64,000 nt of DNA from positions 1-64,000 of the forward strand of contig NZ_JAAEQH010000183.1 in assembly GCF_024231755.1 (NCBI RefSeq), written 5' to 3'. Source of the stretch: Neptuniibacter sp. Its GTDB lineage: Bacteria; Pseudomonadota; Gammaproteobacteria; Pseudomonadales; Balneatricaceae. Positions 8,974 through 18,240 of this stretch are shown in pieces; position 1 is the stretch's first letter; each line of letters starts with the position of its first letter. A program made the translations under genes and the position numbers. Under the pieces are notes generated by a model. It was given only the letters and a program-made list of their open reading frames with translations, ran no database searches and had not been told where the DNA came from.

Positions 8974-9186
8974 TTGCCGCTATTGGCAAACTACTAAGTT
9001 ACACATTTCTTTTCGCTGTAAGCGAGCCGGGGTATTTGTTTCGGCAAATACCCCGGCACCCCAAAGCCGCCCCAACTGTTTGGTTGGCTTCGCCAACTCC
9101 CTTGTGCGCTTCAGATTTAACCGGGGCTGCAGAACTCGACTTCTATCGAAGTCTCAAACAGGCTTCGCCCCTTTTCGCTTAAATCT
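8974..9186. repeat. Cluster of nested hairpins between cusA and the NlpC/P60 gene
   Basis: The ~350 bp between cusA and the next gene holds no convincing CDS but several inverted repeats in a row: TTGCC/GGCAA (8974-8989); a 13-bp perfect stem GCCGGGGTATTTG with 6-nt loop (9026-9057); GTTGGC/GCCAAC (9083-9097); and a three-layer nested structure with outer AGATTTAA/TTAAATCT (9113-9186), middle GGGGC/GCCCC (9123-9171) and inner GACTTC/GAAGTC (9138-9153). This looks like a REP/BIME-like dispersed element. The first strong stem may also terminate the cus operon. Confidence 0.55.
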
Positions 9187-9318
9187 TGCAGTGCTCAGCA
9201 TCACAGATGGGGGGGATGTGCCACATTTTGAAATTATGGTGGAGTTATCTGAGTGGCGGTGATCTCAACTAGGGAGTTCAATAAAGTAGCCTTTTTAGAT
9301 AACGGATTCTGTAATAGC

Positions 9319-9813
9319 TCAGAACTGTTTCTGAATGATCTGCATCTGCTGTGGGCGGATCGCTTTCCAGTAATGTTTTTGCCAGTAAGGGTTGTTCAGC
9401 CTACTAAGCGTAACTCCTTTACTTGTAGAAGCATGTAAGAAAATACCGTCCTCAACATAGATCCCAACATGGCGTTGTTTGTCACCATCGGTACGGAAAA
9501 GGACTAAGTCCCCCGCGGTCAGATGAGCGGGTTTGATACTTTCACCGTAATAGGCCTGGCCTGCAGTGGTGCGGGGTAGATGAATACTGAACAGCTGGCG
9601 GTAGGTGATCTTAGTAAAGGCGGAACAATCTACACCCTTCATATCATAGCCACCAAGTTTATAAGGAGTGCCTTGCCACGCTTTGTGTTGTTCCAACAGT
9701 GCTTGGCTAATATCTGTGCTACCTGATGTGAGAAGAGGTTTTGTGGTTTGTGTGGTGCAACCCGTAAATAACAACAGGGCCACAATGGAAAAAAACAGAG
9801 AACGAAATTTCAT
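9319..9813 (-). CDS. NlpC/P60 cell-wall endopeptidase lipoprotein
   Basis: A 164-residue lipoprotein of the Spr/MepS type, probably cleaving peptide cross-links in peptidoglycan. The signal peptide ends in a lipobox (LLFTGC). The NlpC/P60 domain (about 40-160) shows the catalytic Cys in KGVDCSAFT, the His in RHVGIYV and the third polar residue His in FLHASTSKG. Start ATG at 9813 has a good GAAGAGGA site; the longer frame upstream has no support. It is monocistronic, transcribed toward the cus operon, with repetitive DNA on both sides. Confidence 0.9.
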   Translation of the reverse strand: MKFRSLFFSIVALLLFTGCTTQTTKPLLTSGSTDISQALLEQHKAWQGTPYKLGGYDMKGVDCSAFTKITYRQLFSIHLPRTTAGQAYYGESIKPAHLTAGDLVLFRTDGDKQRHVGIYVEDGIFLHASTSKGVTLSRLNNPYWQKHYWKAIRPQQMQIIQKQF

Positions 9814-9855
9814 CACAAATCCTCTTCGATAAGTTGCCAATAGTATAACCCGGAC

Positions 9856-9873
9856 AAAGGAACATGCGAACAA
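9856..9873 (+). repeat. Short dispersed motif shared with the 33 kb repeat region
   Basis: AAAGGAACATGCGAACAA here recurs as GAAGGAACCTGCGAACAA at 32985-33002 (16 of 18 identical). The surrounding 433-bp intergenic region (9814-10246) has no convincing gene. This suggests a fragment of a dispersed non-coding repeat family. Confidence 0.4.
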
Positions 9874-10008
9874 ACCCTGTTGGTGCTCTGCAAGTCCTGA
9901 AGCCTGCAGATGCAAGGCGTAGTTCGCAGCTAATGGCCTTAGTCCTTAACAAGAAATACAACGCGGCAGATGGAGGCTTCAGGGCTTGCCCTTTCTATAG
10001 GTAAAAGG

Positions 10009-10104
10009 GGCTTCTCTGATAGTACACACTCTGCGTCAGTCCCTTTAGAAAGGCTTTAGCATTTCGGCAAGGCACTTTCTTGATTGTGTACTATCATAGA
10101 AGCC
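10009..10104. repeat. 96-bp MITE-like element with 20-bp terminal inverted repeats
   Basis: GGCTTCTCTGATAGTACACA (10009-10028) is mirrored by its complement at 10085-10104 with one mismatch in 20. The 56-bp interior is not coding and contains a smaller CCTTT/AAAGG hairpin. Size and ends fit a miniature inverted-repeat element, but a folded RNA leader of rapA (start 10247) is also possible. No clear target duplication was found. Confidence 0.5.
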
Positions 10105-10246
10105 AGAGTGCCTACAGGATTCATTCGTATGTTCCTGTATTTACTAAAGCCAAAGAAGTAGGAATTACCACTTAAAATGGTTTGGCTTTCTCTTCATAAC
10201 TGCCTATTATGCGCAGCTCTTTTCAGCCTGAGTAAGCGATTGATAC

Positions 10247-13120
10247 ATGACCGAAGAATTTCAGATAGGCCAGCGTTGGTACAGTTACACAGAAGCAGAG
10301 TTAGGTTTAGGTGTTGTAACTGAGCTGGTGAATCGTCGAGTTGTAATTCTGTTCCCAGCTACAGGCGAGGAACGGACTTATGCGCAGAGTAACGCGCCTT
10401 TAAGTCGAATTGTTTATCCAATTGGTGATCAGATTAGCGATGATGAAGGTCTGACCATCAACGTCACCGATCATGAAGAAGCTAATTCCTGTGTTGTTTA
10501 TGTTGGTCTGGATGCTGATGACAATGAGCACCTGATCCATGAAGCTTCTTTAGAAAGTTCGGTACATTTCAGCAAACCGTACGAGCGCTTGTTTGCAGGC
10601 CAGATTGATAAACTGCGTCATTATGAGTTACGTCTGGAAACGCTGAAACTGCAGCATCAGCATCAACAGTCAGATGCTTATGGTCTGATTGGCCCACGCG
10701 TTCAATTCCTACCACACCAGTTTTATATCGCATCGGAAGTGGGCAAGCGAATCGCACCACGTGTCTTGCTGGCGGATGAGGTGGGTCTGGGTAAAACCAT
10801 TGAGGCAGGTTTGATTCTGCATCAACAGCTGGTGTCAGGTCTCGCTAGTCGAGTACTAATTGTTGTTCCCGACAGCTTGATCCATCAGTGGCTAGTAGAG
10901 ATGCTACGCCGCTTTAATCTGCATTTCTCAATCATGGACCAAGGTCGCTGTGATGATGCTGAATGTAACCCTTTTGAGTCAGTGCAGCTGGCCCTGAGTC
11001 CTATCTCTCTATTCACCCGTGAAGATAAGTACCTGGAGCAGGCCGTTGCTGCAGGTTGGGATCTGATGGTGGTGGATGAGGCCCACCATTTGGGTTGGAG
11101 CGAAGAGGGTGCCAGTCATGCGTATCAGTCTGTTGAGGCCTTGGCGCGTCAGGTTAAGGGCTTGTTGCTACTGACTGCGACACCAGAACAGCTCGGTATT
11201 GAAAGTCACTTTGCCCGTTTACGTCTTCTAGACCCAGACCGTTATTACGATCTTGAGAAGTTCAAAACTGAGGAACAGGAGTTCCAACGTGTTAACCAAC
11301 TGATTGAAACTCTTAAAGACCCTGAACAATGGGATGATGCACTTTCCGATAGCGAATTTACTGCATTATTGCACCAGTATCTGGGTGATGAGATAGCTGA
11401 TGAACTAGAAGCACATAAAGGTGATGACAGCGAAGCACGTGAGCAACTGATCGATGAGACAGTGAAAGCGCTGCTTGATCAGCACGGTACTGGACGTGTC
11501 CTGTTCCGTAATACCCGAGATAGTGTAGAGGGATTCCCTCAGCGTCTATTGCATAGCTATGAACTTCCTCTGCCTGAAGCTTATGCCTCTCTGATCAGTG
11601 AGGCTGCGATGGAGCAACAACTTCATCCAGAAACACTGGTAAGCCCTGATGGGGGTTCTGAGTGGTTACTGGAAGATAACCGTGCAGACTGGATGATTCA
11701 GTGGTTGGAAGGTTATCGCAGTGAAAAAATCCTGGTTATCTGTGCTCATGCACATACGGCAATCGCTCTGGAAAAGCAGCTGCGTTTGTTTGAAGGTAAA
11801 CGTACGGCACTGTTCCATGAGGGGATGAGTCTGCTGGAGCGTGATCGCGCTGCAGCTTATTTTGCTGACAGCGAGCAGGGTGCGCAGTTACTTATCTGTT
11901 CTGAGATAGGCAGTGAAGGGCGTAACTTCCAGTTTGCCCATCATATGGTGATGTTTGATCTACCTCTGAATCCAGATCTATTAGAGCAGCGTATAGGTCG
12001 TCTGGACCGTATAGGGCAGGCCCATGATGTAAATATCCATGTGCCATATTTCCGTAATAGTGCTCAGGAAGTGTTGTTGCGTTGGTACAAAGAAGGGCTT
12101 GGGGCTTTTGAGCAGGTTTGTCCAACTGGACAGAATCTGATGCAGCAGTATGCGGCTCAGCTACACCAGTGTATGGAAAACCCATTGGATCAAGCGGCCG
12201 TTGATCAACTTGTTTCTGATACGGCTCATACACAGCAGGCACTGTTGGATGAGCTTCAAAAGGGCAGAGACCGCCTACTTGAGCTGAATTCTTGTGATGA
12301 AACTCAAGCGGATCTCTTGCATGAAGCGCTGGATGAGATCAGTCAACCGGGTGTTCTGGCATCTTACATGGGACGTGTATTTGATCACTTCGGTGTGGAG
12401 CAGGAAACCACCGGAATTAACGGGGTTATACTACACCCTAGCGACCATATGCTGAGTAGCCATTTCCCAGGCTTACCAAGTGATGGAATGACTGCTACTT
12501 TCCAGCGTAATGAAGCGCTATCCCGTGAAGATATGCACTTCTTAAGCTGGGAACATCCGATGGTATCTGGTTCGATGGAGATGATGCTGGAAGGCAGCTA
12601 TGGCAGTTCATCACTTTGTACCATGAAGCTACTGCCGCTGAAGGCGGGCAGCCTGCTGGTAGAAGGTATCTTCCGTGTTCATTGCGTAGCGGAGCGTTCA
12701 CTTCAGTTGCAACGATATCTGTCAGAAGCCTGCGTGCGTCGCGTGATCGATAGTACAGGTAATGATCTTACTGGCGTCATTACAGAACAACACTTTGCGA
12801 CATTGGGCAAACGCGTTGGCAAGAACATCGCTTACAACCTGGTTAAACACGCCCGTGAAGATATCTCTAATCTGGTAGTGAAACTGGAACAGCAGGTTGA
12901 GGAACTTGAAACCTCTATGTTGCAGGAAGCACGACAGAAACTGGAAGAGCAGCAGAATACAGAGAAGCATCGATTGGTGAATCTGGCGAAGGTTAATCCG
13001 AATATCCGCCAGGAAGAGATCGATGCGATTGATGCCCAGACTGAAAAACTGCTGTCAGCACTATCTTCCGCATCTCTTAAAATGGACGCAGTGCGTGTAG
13101 CGGTGATAACTCACGAGTAG
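10247..13120 (+). CDS. rapA: RapA (HepA), RNA polymerase-recycling ATPase
   Basis: A 957-residue Swi2/Snf2-family ATPase that binds core RNA polymerase and helps release it from post-termination complexes. The N-terminal Tudor-like region (about 1-120) begins with the typical GQRWYSYTEAELGLG. Walker A is at 176-184 (ADEVGLGKT) and the DEAH box at 277-280. The helicase C domain with SEIGSEGRNFQFA and QRIGRLDRIGQ follows at about 560-620, then the C-terminal RapA domains. Length is close to the E. coli protein (968). The N-terminal RNAP-binding segment looks intact. It stands alone and converges on hrpB. Confidence 0.97.
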   Translation: MTEEFQIGQRWYSYTEAELGLGVVTELVNRRVVILFPATGEERTYAQSNAPLSRIVYPIGDQISDDEGLTINVTDHEEANSCVVYVGLDADDNEHLIHEASLESSVHFSKPYERLFAGQIDKLRHYELRLETLKLQHQHQQSDAYGLIGPRVQFLPHQFYIASEVGKRIAPRVLLADEVGLGKTIEAGLILHQQLVSGLASRVLIVVPDSLIHQWLVEMLRRFNLHFSIMDQGRCDDAECNPFESVQLALSPISLFTREDKYLEQAVAAGWDLMVVDEAHHLGWSEEGASHAYQSVEALARQVKGLLLLTATPEQLGIESHFARLRLLDPDRYYDLEKFKTEEQEFQRVNQLIETLKDPEQWDDALSDSEFTALLHQYLGDEIADELEAHKGDDSEAREQLIDETVKALLDQHGTGRVLFRNTRDSVEGFPQRLLHSYELPLPEAYASLISEAAMEQQLHPETLVSPDGGSEWLLEDNRADWMIQWLEGYRSEKILVICAHAHTAIALEKQLRLFEGKRTALFHEGMSLLERDRAAAYFADSEQGAQLLICSEIGSEGRNFQFAHHMVMFDLPLNPDLLEQRIGRLDRIGQAHDVNIHVPYFRNSAQEVLLRWYKEGLGAFEQVCPTGQNLMQQYAAQLHQCMENPLDQAAVDQLVSDTAHTQQALLDELQKGRDRLLELNSCDETQADLLHEALDEISQPGVLASYMGRVFDHFGVEQETTGINGVILHPSDHMLSSHFPGLPSDGMTATFQRNEALSREDMHFLSWEHPMVSGSMEMMLEGSYGSSSLCTMKLLPLKAGSLLVEGIFRVHCVAERSLQLQRYLSEACVRRVIDSTGNDLTGVITEQHFATLGKRVGKNIAYNLVKHAREDISNLVVKLEQQVEELETSMLQEARQKLEEQQNTEKHRLVNLAKVNPNIRQEEIDAIDAQTEKLLSALSSASLKMDAVRVAVITHE

Positions 13121-13134
13121 TTGGTTATTACAAC

Positions 13135-13160
13135 AGGGGACAGATTTAAATCTGTCCCCT
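13135..13160. terminator. 26-bp perfect palindrome between rapA and hrpB
   Basis: AGGGGACAGATTT is followed immediately by its exact complement AAATCTGTCCCCT. The palindrome lies 14 bp after the rapA stop and 3 bp before the hrpB stop, so it can act as a terminator for both convergent genes. GGGGACAGATTT...AAATCTGTCCCC palindromes of this type recur between genes in many gammaproteobacterial genomes, often with REP-associated tyrosine transposases; that link is from general knowledge, and no such transposase is in this window. Confidence 0.6.
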
Positions 13161-13163
13161 AAG

Positions 13164-15668
13164 TCATCTCTGACTGGCCTTTTTTGTTTTTGCTGTCGCA
13201 ATTGCCGTTAATGGATCATCCGGCCAGGGGTGTTTAGGGTAGCGTCCCTTCATATCTTTCTGTACTTCAGTGTAGCTATTTGCCCAGAAACTCTTCAGAT
13301 CCTGTGTCACTTGCAACGGACGCTGGGCAGGGGATAACAGGTGGAGCTTCAGTGCAACGCCATTACCGATTACCGGTGTATCTTTACAGCCAAACATCTC
13401 TTGTAGTTTGACCGCTAACACAGGAGGATTTTCAGAGTAGTCTATACGGATTCTGGAACCGGAAGGCACCTGATACCTTTCGGGTGCAAGTTGATCCAGC
13501 TGTTGTGGTAAAGGCCATGGCAGCAAGGCCTGGAGGATGTTCTTAAGGTCCAGTTTTTTTAGATGACTGAGCTGTCTTACCCCAGAAAGGTAAGGGGTAA
13601 GCCATTGCTCAAGCGAGCACATTAAACCCTTATCGCTGAGGTCTGGCCATTGTGTGTCAGGTTTAGACTTTTCCTGCTCGTAAACAAAGTTCACCCTCTG
13701 GCGCCAGCTTTTCAGCTCATCGCTCCAGTTAAAAATCTCAATTCCCTGTTTGCGGATAAAAGCGATAATCGCCTCATTTATGGCTTCCTCAGAGGCATTT
13801 GACAGTGGTTCTGAGTTTAGAACAAGTGTGCCTATCGATTGCTGCTTTTCTGCAAGAAGGCGGTTATCTGTCTGGTCCCAGTTTACCAACTCCTTCTCCT
13901 GAATCAGCTCTGGTAGAAATACTTTGACTGTTTCAGGATTTAGTTTTGCCGCAAGAGAGATGTAATCGGTGGCTTTACCTTCCTTGCTATTCAGCTGGGC
14001 GACTGCGATCCACTGCTGTTTATTGAGCGCGTCTGATTGGAAAAATGCAGCAGCACGACCACTGTTCATCCTATATGTATCCCCGCCTTGGTTGCGTTGT
14101 TTGGCAATACGGTCAGGGTAAGCCATCGCGAGTAGTAATCCCGGTAGATCTTTTTGATCGATAGCTGCGTGTTCAGATTGCGTGATCAGTTTCTGGCAAA
14201 GCTTCAGATAACTCGTTGCTTGCTGATTGATTCGATTTTGTTTGCTAGCTTTGGTCGTTAGCCAATCCAACCGATCCTGGATATCAGCCCCGCCCTGTTT
14301 AAGCGGGTCTTTATCCTGCAGAAGAGCTGCTAACCGACAGGCGACTTTCTGCCATCCACACTCTGTCGCTTTAATCAGCATATGAGCGAGTCGTGGATGG
14401 GCAGGGAATTGAGCCATCGTCTCGCCATGTTCAGTGAGAGAAAAGTCCTCTTTCAAGGCTCCTAATTGTTGAAGCAAGTTTATCGCTTGCTGATAGCTAC
14501 CATCTGGTGGAGTATCCAACCAGTTAAGCTCAGAAGGGGATTTAATACCCCAGTGACAGAGCTGCAATGCTAATGGGGTCAGATCCGCTTGGGTAATTTC
14601 AGGAGGATTGAAACTGTTTAGCTGCTCCTGCTGGCCTTCACTCCATAACCGGTAACAGACCCCAGGTGAAAGTCGCCCGGCACGACCGGAACGCTGTGTC
14701 GCTTCTGCTTTGGATACTTTACGCGTCTGCAAACGATTCATTGCGGTACGCGGATCAAAGCGAGCAAAACGGCTCAAGCCGCTATCAATAACTACTTCAA
14801 CCCCTTCAATGGTCAGACTGGTTTCAGCAATATTGGTTGCTAGAACCACTTTCCTTTTACCTTCAGGAGGTGATTCTATCGCCTGGCGCTGTTGCTCGAG
14901 CGTGAGATTGCCATAGAGAGGTGCTAGCAGAATATCCTGCTGATCTTGCAGAGATTCATGTAGTTGCTTCTCTACTTCTCGAATCTCTTTCTGACCTGGG
15001 AGAAAACAGAGAATACTACCGCTTTGTTCCAGCAGGGCTTGTTGGATCGTGGACACCACGCGTGGTTCTATCCATTCGTTCGGCTGGGCTGGTTTTGAAT
15101 AAAGGTGTTTAACCGGATAGCTTTTACCTTCGCTTCTGATAATTGGCGCGTTGTTCAGAAGTGCAGCGACGGCTTCACCATCCAGTGTAGCTGACATCAC
15201 CAGTAGTTTCAGCGGGTCTTCATCCCGGAAAATTTCACGTGCTTCCAGTGCTAGAGCCAGGCCCAGATCTGCATCAAGACTTCTTTCGTGGAATTCATCA
15301 AAGATAACCAAACCATAACCTTCAAGGCTCGGATCGGATTGCAGCATCCGCGTAAGTACACCTTCGGTGACCACTTCAATACGAGTTGAGCCGGAAATTT
15401 TGCTTTCTAATCGGATACGGTAACCAACGGTTTCCCCCGCCTTTTCCCCAAGAACAGATGCCATCCTTTCTGCTGCGGCTCTGGCTGCAAGGCGACGTGG
15501 CTCCAGCATGATGATTTTCTGGTCTTCTAACCATGGCTGCTCTAACAGAGCGATAGGCACACAAGTGGTTTTACCGGCACCTGGAGGTGCTTCCAGTACG
15601 ACCTCGTTGCGCTGAGTTAAGGCTTCTTTTAACGATGGTAATGCTGATTCGATGGGAAGTTTGATCAT
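13164..15668 (-). CDS. hrpB: HrpB, DEAH-box ATP-dependent helicase
   Basis: An 834-residue DEAH-family RNA/DNA helicase. Walker A is APPGAGKT (27-34), the Walker B box is DEFH (124-127), motif III is SATLD, and the C-terminal RecA domain carries ATNIAETSLTIEGV and TQRSGRAGR. The HrpB-specific C-terminal domain follows, ending in KGRYPKHPWPDDP, the family's usual end. Length is normal. The protein is well conserved, but its substrate is not firmly established in most bacteria. The gene is single and convergent with rapA. Confidence 0.95.
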   Translation of the reverse strand: MIKLPIESALPSLKEALTQRNEVVLEAPPGAGKTTCVPIALLEQPWLEDQKIIMLEPRRLAARAAAERMASVLGEKAGETVGYRIRLESKISGSTRIEVVTEGVLTRMLQSDPSLEGYGLVIFDEFHERSLDADLGLALALEAREIFRDEDPLKLLVMSATLDGEAVAALLNNAPIIRSEGKSYPVKHLYSKPAQPNEWIEPRVVSTIQQALLEQSGSILCFLPGQKEIREVEKQLHESLQDQQDILLAPLYGNLTLEQQRQAIESPPEGKRKVVLATNIAETSLTIEGVEVVIDSGLSRFARFDPRTAMNRLQTRKVSKAEATQRSGRAGRLSPGVCYRLWSEGQQEQLNSFNPPEITQADLTPLALQLCHWGIKSPSELNWLDTPPDGSYQQAINLLQQLGALKEDFSLTEHGETMAQFPAHPRLAHMLIKATECGWQKVACRLAALLQDKDPLKQGGADIQDRLDWLTTKASKQNRINQQATSYLKLCQKLITQSEHAAIDQKDLPGLLLAMAYPDRIAKQRNQGGDTYRMNSGRAAAFFQSDALNKQQWIAVAQLNSKEGKATDYISLAAKLNPETVKVFLPELIQEKELVNWDQTDNRLLAEKQQSIGTLVLNSEPLSNASEEAINEAIIAFIRKQGIEIFNWSDELKSWRQRVNFVYEQEKSKPDTQWPDLSDKGLMCSLEQWLTPYLSGVRQLSHLKKLDLKNILQALLPWPLPQQLDQLAPERYQVPSGSRIRIDYSENPPVLAVKLQEMFGCKDTPVIGNGVALKLHLLSPAQRPLQVTQDLKSFWANSYTEVQKDMKGRYPKHPWPDDPLTAIATAKTKKASQR

Positions 15669-15783
15669 TATTTAATCTTTTTTCAGAGAGGCTGAAAATC
15701 TTAACAGTATTTTCCTCGCAATCAATTTACACAGCGAGTAGGCACGCTACAATTAAGCAGTAACTTTTCTTTGAGGAACTTTA

Positions 15784-16086
15784 ATGCCTGGCAATTTTCA
15801 GGGTCGCAGAGGCGGCTACAAGAAGAATCCAAAACTTTCAGGACGTGGTGTACTGGAAAAAGTGGAAACAGATGGTCCCCACACGGAGTGGGTTGGAATG
15901 CCGCCATATTATATCCATATGATTACTGTAGACGGGGAAGAGTACTCCTATCTTTCACCGGACAAAGATATTGAAATAGAACTGGGTAAGAAGGTCACGT
16001 TTCGTTATAAAGAAACCAGCAAGGGTAAGTTTATCGATAAGCGTTCTCTAGGGGTGGTGATTGATCCTAGTGAATTGGGTTATTGA
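15784..16086 (+). CDS. Small conserved-looking protein of unknown function
   Basis: A 100-residue soluble protein. The N-terminus is basic and Gly-rich (MPGNFQGRRGGYKKNPKLSG) and could bind nucleic acid. The rest looks like a compact beta fold (residues 20-98) with alternating polar and hydrophobic strands. The start has a clear TTGAGGAAC site 7-8 bases upstream, and a strong terminator follows, so it is an independent gene. No Cys pairs, signal peptide or catalytic motif are seen. I do not recognise the family. Confidence 0.75.
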   Translation: MPGNFQGRRGGYKKNPKLSGRGVLEKVETDGPHTEWVGMPPYYIHMITVDGEEYSYLSPDKDIEIELGKKVTFRYKETSKGKFIDKRSLGVVIDPSELGY

Positions 16087-16120
16087 TCGGTCAGATGATG
16101 ACTTAATTTATGACTACATA

Positions 16121-16146
16121 AAGCAGCCTTAGTGGCTGCTTTTTTG
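16121..16146 (+). terminator. Rho-independent terminator
   Basis: AGCAGCC and GGCTGCT form a 7-bp stem around TTAGT, followed by six T residues. It ends the transcript of the small gene at 15784-16086. Confidence 0.85.
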
Positions 16147-16231
16147 TGCCTATCGCATGAAAAAAGCGCTTTAAAAAGTAAAAACTGAATTCCTCGTCTA
16201 TTCTGAAAAGAAAAATAATATGAGGATCGGT

Positions 16232-16834
16232 ATGTTTCAGGAATTCAGACATATTCGTTTACAGGATATCTCCGATGTTGATTACATCCTGTCACCAGAC
16301 ACGAGCAATGCTCCTACCAGTCTACACAGTCCTGCTATAGATACGTTAACGGATTTTACCAAGACCAAACCGGTAACAGTGCAGGAATCCATGCCTATTG
16401 AAGAAGCTCTGGAATATATGAAAAGCCAGCATGTACGCATGCTGTTTGTCCTGGATAATCATGATAATTTTGCCGGTATTGTTACAGCTGCAGATGTTTC
16501 AGGGCGAAAAGTAATGGCATTTATGCAGCGTGATGGGGTGAGCCGGGATCAGGTACAGGTTCGGCATATTATGCTGGGGAAACTACATATTCGAGCGCTG
16601 ACTTATGAGCAGATTAAAGATGCTAAAGTCGGCGATGTAATGCTGACTTTGAAGGGCTCAGGTGATCAGCATGTGGTAGTGGTGGACCAGAGTACAGCCG
16701 GCGTTTTACGTATCCGGGGAGTTATCTCTGCAAGTGATATTTCCCGTCGTCTGAAAATTGGTTTTGAAGTGATGTATGAAGCGAAAACGTTTGCTGAAAT
16801 AGAAAAAATCGTGTCCCATGGTGGAGAGCTTTAA
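16232..16834 (+). CDS. Tandem CBS-domain protein
   Basis: A 200-residue cytoplasmic protein with a recognisable CBS repeat at about 40-100 (KPVTVQESMPIEEALEYM, then FAGIVTAADVSGRK). A second, weaker CBS repeat spans about 115-180 and ends in RIRGVISASDISRRL. Paired CBS motifs bind adenosine nucleotides or related ligands. With no catalytic domain attached, this is probably a stand-alone sensor. The ATG at 16232 has AGGATCGGT at good distance; an ATG four codons upstream (16220) lacks a site. The target is unknown. Confidence 0.85.
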   Translation: MFQEFRHIRLQDISDVDYILSPDTSNAPTSLHSPAIDTLTDFTKTKPVTVQESMPIEEALEYMKSQHVRMLFVLDNHDNFAGIVTAADVSGRKVMAFMQRDGVSRDQVQVRHIMLGKLHIRALTYEQIKDAKVGDVMLTLKGSGDQHVVVVDQSTAGVLRIRGVISASDISRRLKIGFEVMYEAKTFAEIEKIVSHGGEL

Positions 16835-16945
16835 GCTCTCCTTGTTATCTTTTTATAAGGCTTTCCTGACCACTGTTATTCACATATACTTCGCGCGAAT
16901 TTAAAGGTCTTCTCTGTTCAACTCTTTTTGTGGTGCTACCTTGCC

Positions 16946-18103
16946 ATGATCTTACCACAGCCATTTCGTTCTGATGCCACTGAGCGCCTTCAGGAACTAA
17001 TAAATAGCAAACCAACGCCTTTCCTGGCTTTGGACCTTTCGGTTATTCAGACTCGTTATGAGGAACTTGAAAAAGGCTTTCCACTTGCTGATATCTTTTA
17101 TGCGGTTAAAGCCAATCCTGCTGATGAAGTGATTCAGCTCTTGGCGGATCAGGGTTCCAGTTTTGATATTGCATCCCCTCAGGAGCTAGACAAAGTTTTA
17201 AAGTGCGGTGTTGATCCGCAACGAATGAGTTATGGAAATACCATCAAGAAAAGTTCAGCAGTAAAGTACTTTTATGAAAAAGGGGTACGCCTATACGCTA
17301 CTGATTCTGAAGCGGATCTTCGCAATATCGCAGAGCACGCACCTGGTTCAAAGGTTTACATCCGTGTACTAACTGATGGTTCAGAGGGAGCTGATTGGCC
17401 GCTGTCCCGTAAGTTTGGTTGCAATCCGGAGATGGCTGTTGAGCTAGCGGTACAGGCTAGGGATCTGGGCTTGATTCCTTACGGTGTTTCCTTTCACGTT
17501 GGTTCTCAGCAACGGGATATCGATGTTTGGGATGGGGCCATAGCTAAAGTTAAAGTGATATTTGAACGTCTGAAGCAGGAATTTAATATTCAGATGCAGA
17601 TGATCAATATGGGCGGAGGATTTCCTGCCAAGTATCTGCAGAAGACTAATGAATTCACGACCTATGCTGAGGAGATAGCTCGATTCCTTAAAGAGGATTT
17701 TGGGGATGATGTGCCACATATTATCCTAGAGCCTGGTCGTTCTCTTGTAGGAGATGCCGGTGTTATCGTTTCAGAAGTTGTTCTGATATCACGAAAATCT
17801 TCAACTGCACTAGAACGTTGGGTCTATACCGATGTAGGTATGTTCAACGGTTTGATAGAAACTCTGGGTGAAGCGATCAAGTATCCTATCGCTACATCTC
17901 GAGAGGGAGCGGAGGAAGAGGTGATTCTGGCAGGGCCTACCTGCGATAGCCTAGATATCATGTATGAACAGCACAAATATGAATTGCCGCTCTCACTAGA
18001 AATTGGCGACCATATCTTCTGGTTTTCTACTGGCGCGTATACAACCAGTTATAGTTCTATTGAGTTTAATGGCTTCCCTCCACTAGAGTACTATATCCTC
18101 TAA
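16946..18103 (+). CDS. Group III (alanine-racemase-fold) ornithine/lysine-type decarboxylase
   Basis: A 385-residue PLP enzyme of the eukaryotic-type ornithine decarboxylase family, making putrescine (or cadaverine) from a basic amino acid. The PLP lysine is Lys55 (FYAVKANP). The HVGSQ and GGGFPAKY motifs and the Gly-rich phosphate-binding EPGRSLVGDAG are present. The active-site Cys333 sits in the dimer-contributed loop GPTCDSLD, the signature that separates ODC from diaminopimelate decarboxylase. Length is close to the usual ~390. An upstream in-frame TTG at 16928 adds six residues; ATG 16946 is preferred, although its ribosome site is weak. Confidence 0.93.
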   Translation: MILPQPFRSDATERLQELINSKPTPFLALDLSVIQTRYEELEKGFPLADIFYAVKANPADEVIQLLADQGSSFDIASPQELDKVLKCGVDPQRMSYGNTIKKSSAVKYFYEKGVRLYATDSEADLRNIAEHAPGSKVYIRVLTDGSEGADWPLSRKFGCNPEMAVELAVQARDLGLIPYGVSFHVGSQQRDIDVWDGAIAKVKVIFERLKQEFNIQMQMINMGGGFPAKYLQKTNEFTTYAEEIARFLKEDFGDDVPHIILEPGRSLVGDAGVIVSEVVLISRKSSTALERWVYTDVGMFNGLIETLGEAIKYPIATSREGAEEEVILAGPTCDSLDIMYEQHKYELPLSLEIGDHIFWFSTGAYTTSYSSIEFNGFPPLEYYIL

Positions 18104-18240
18104 CCTTCTCCTTAAATCCTAAAAACTGGTCTGATTTCCAGTACTTGGGTGAAAAAAAAGGGATAAACAGGTTGTTCAGAGCGAAGCAAACGGCTATCTT
18201 TTTGATAGATGTTTTTGTCTGGTTACTTGGAGAATAGTGG

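Noticed and set aside
8970-9262. Short open frames after cusA (for example 8970-9182)
   Set aside because: They run through strong inverted repeats, have no ribosome site and show no protein-like pattern; the stretch is structured non-coding DNA.
10247-15668. Two large helicase genes side by side as a defence island
   Set aside because: Both are clear orthologues of housekeeping rapA and hrpB, with no nuclease or other defence genes around them.
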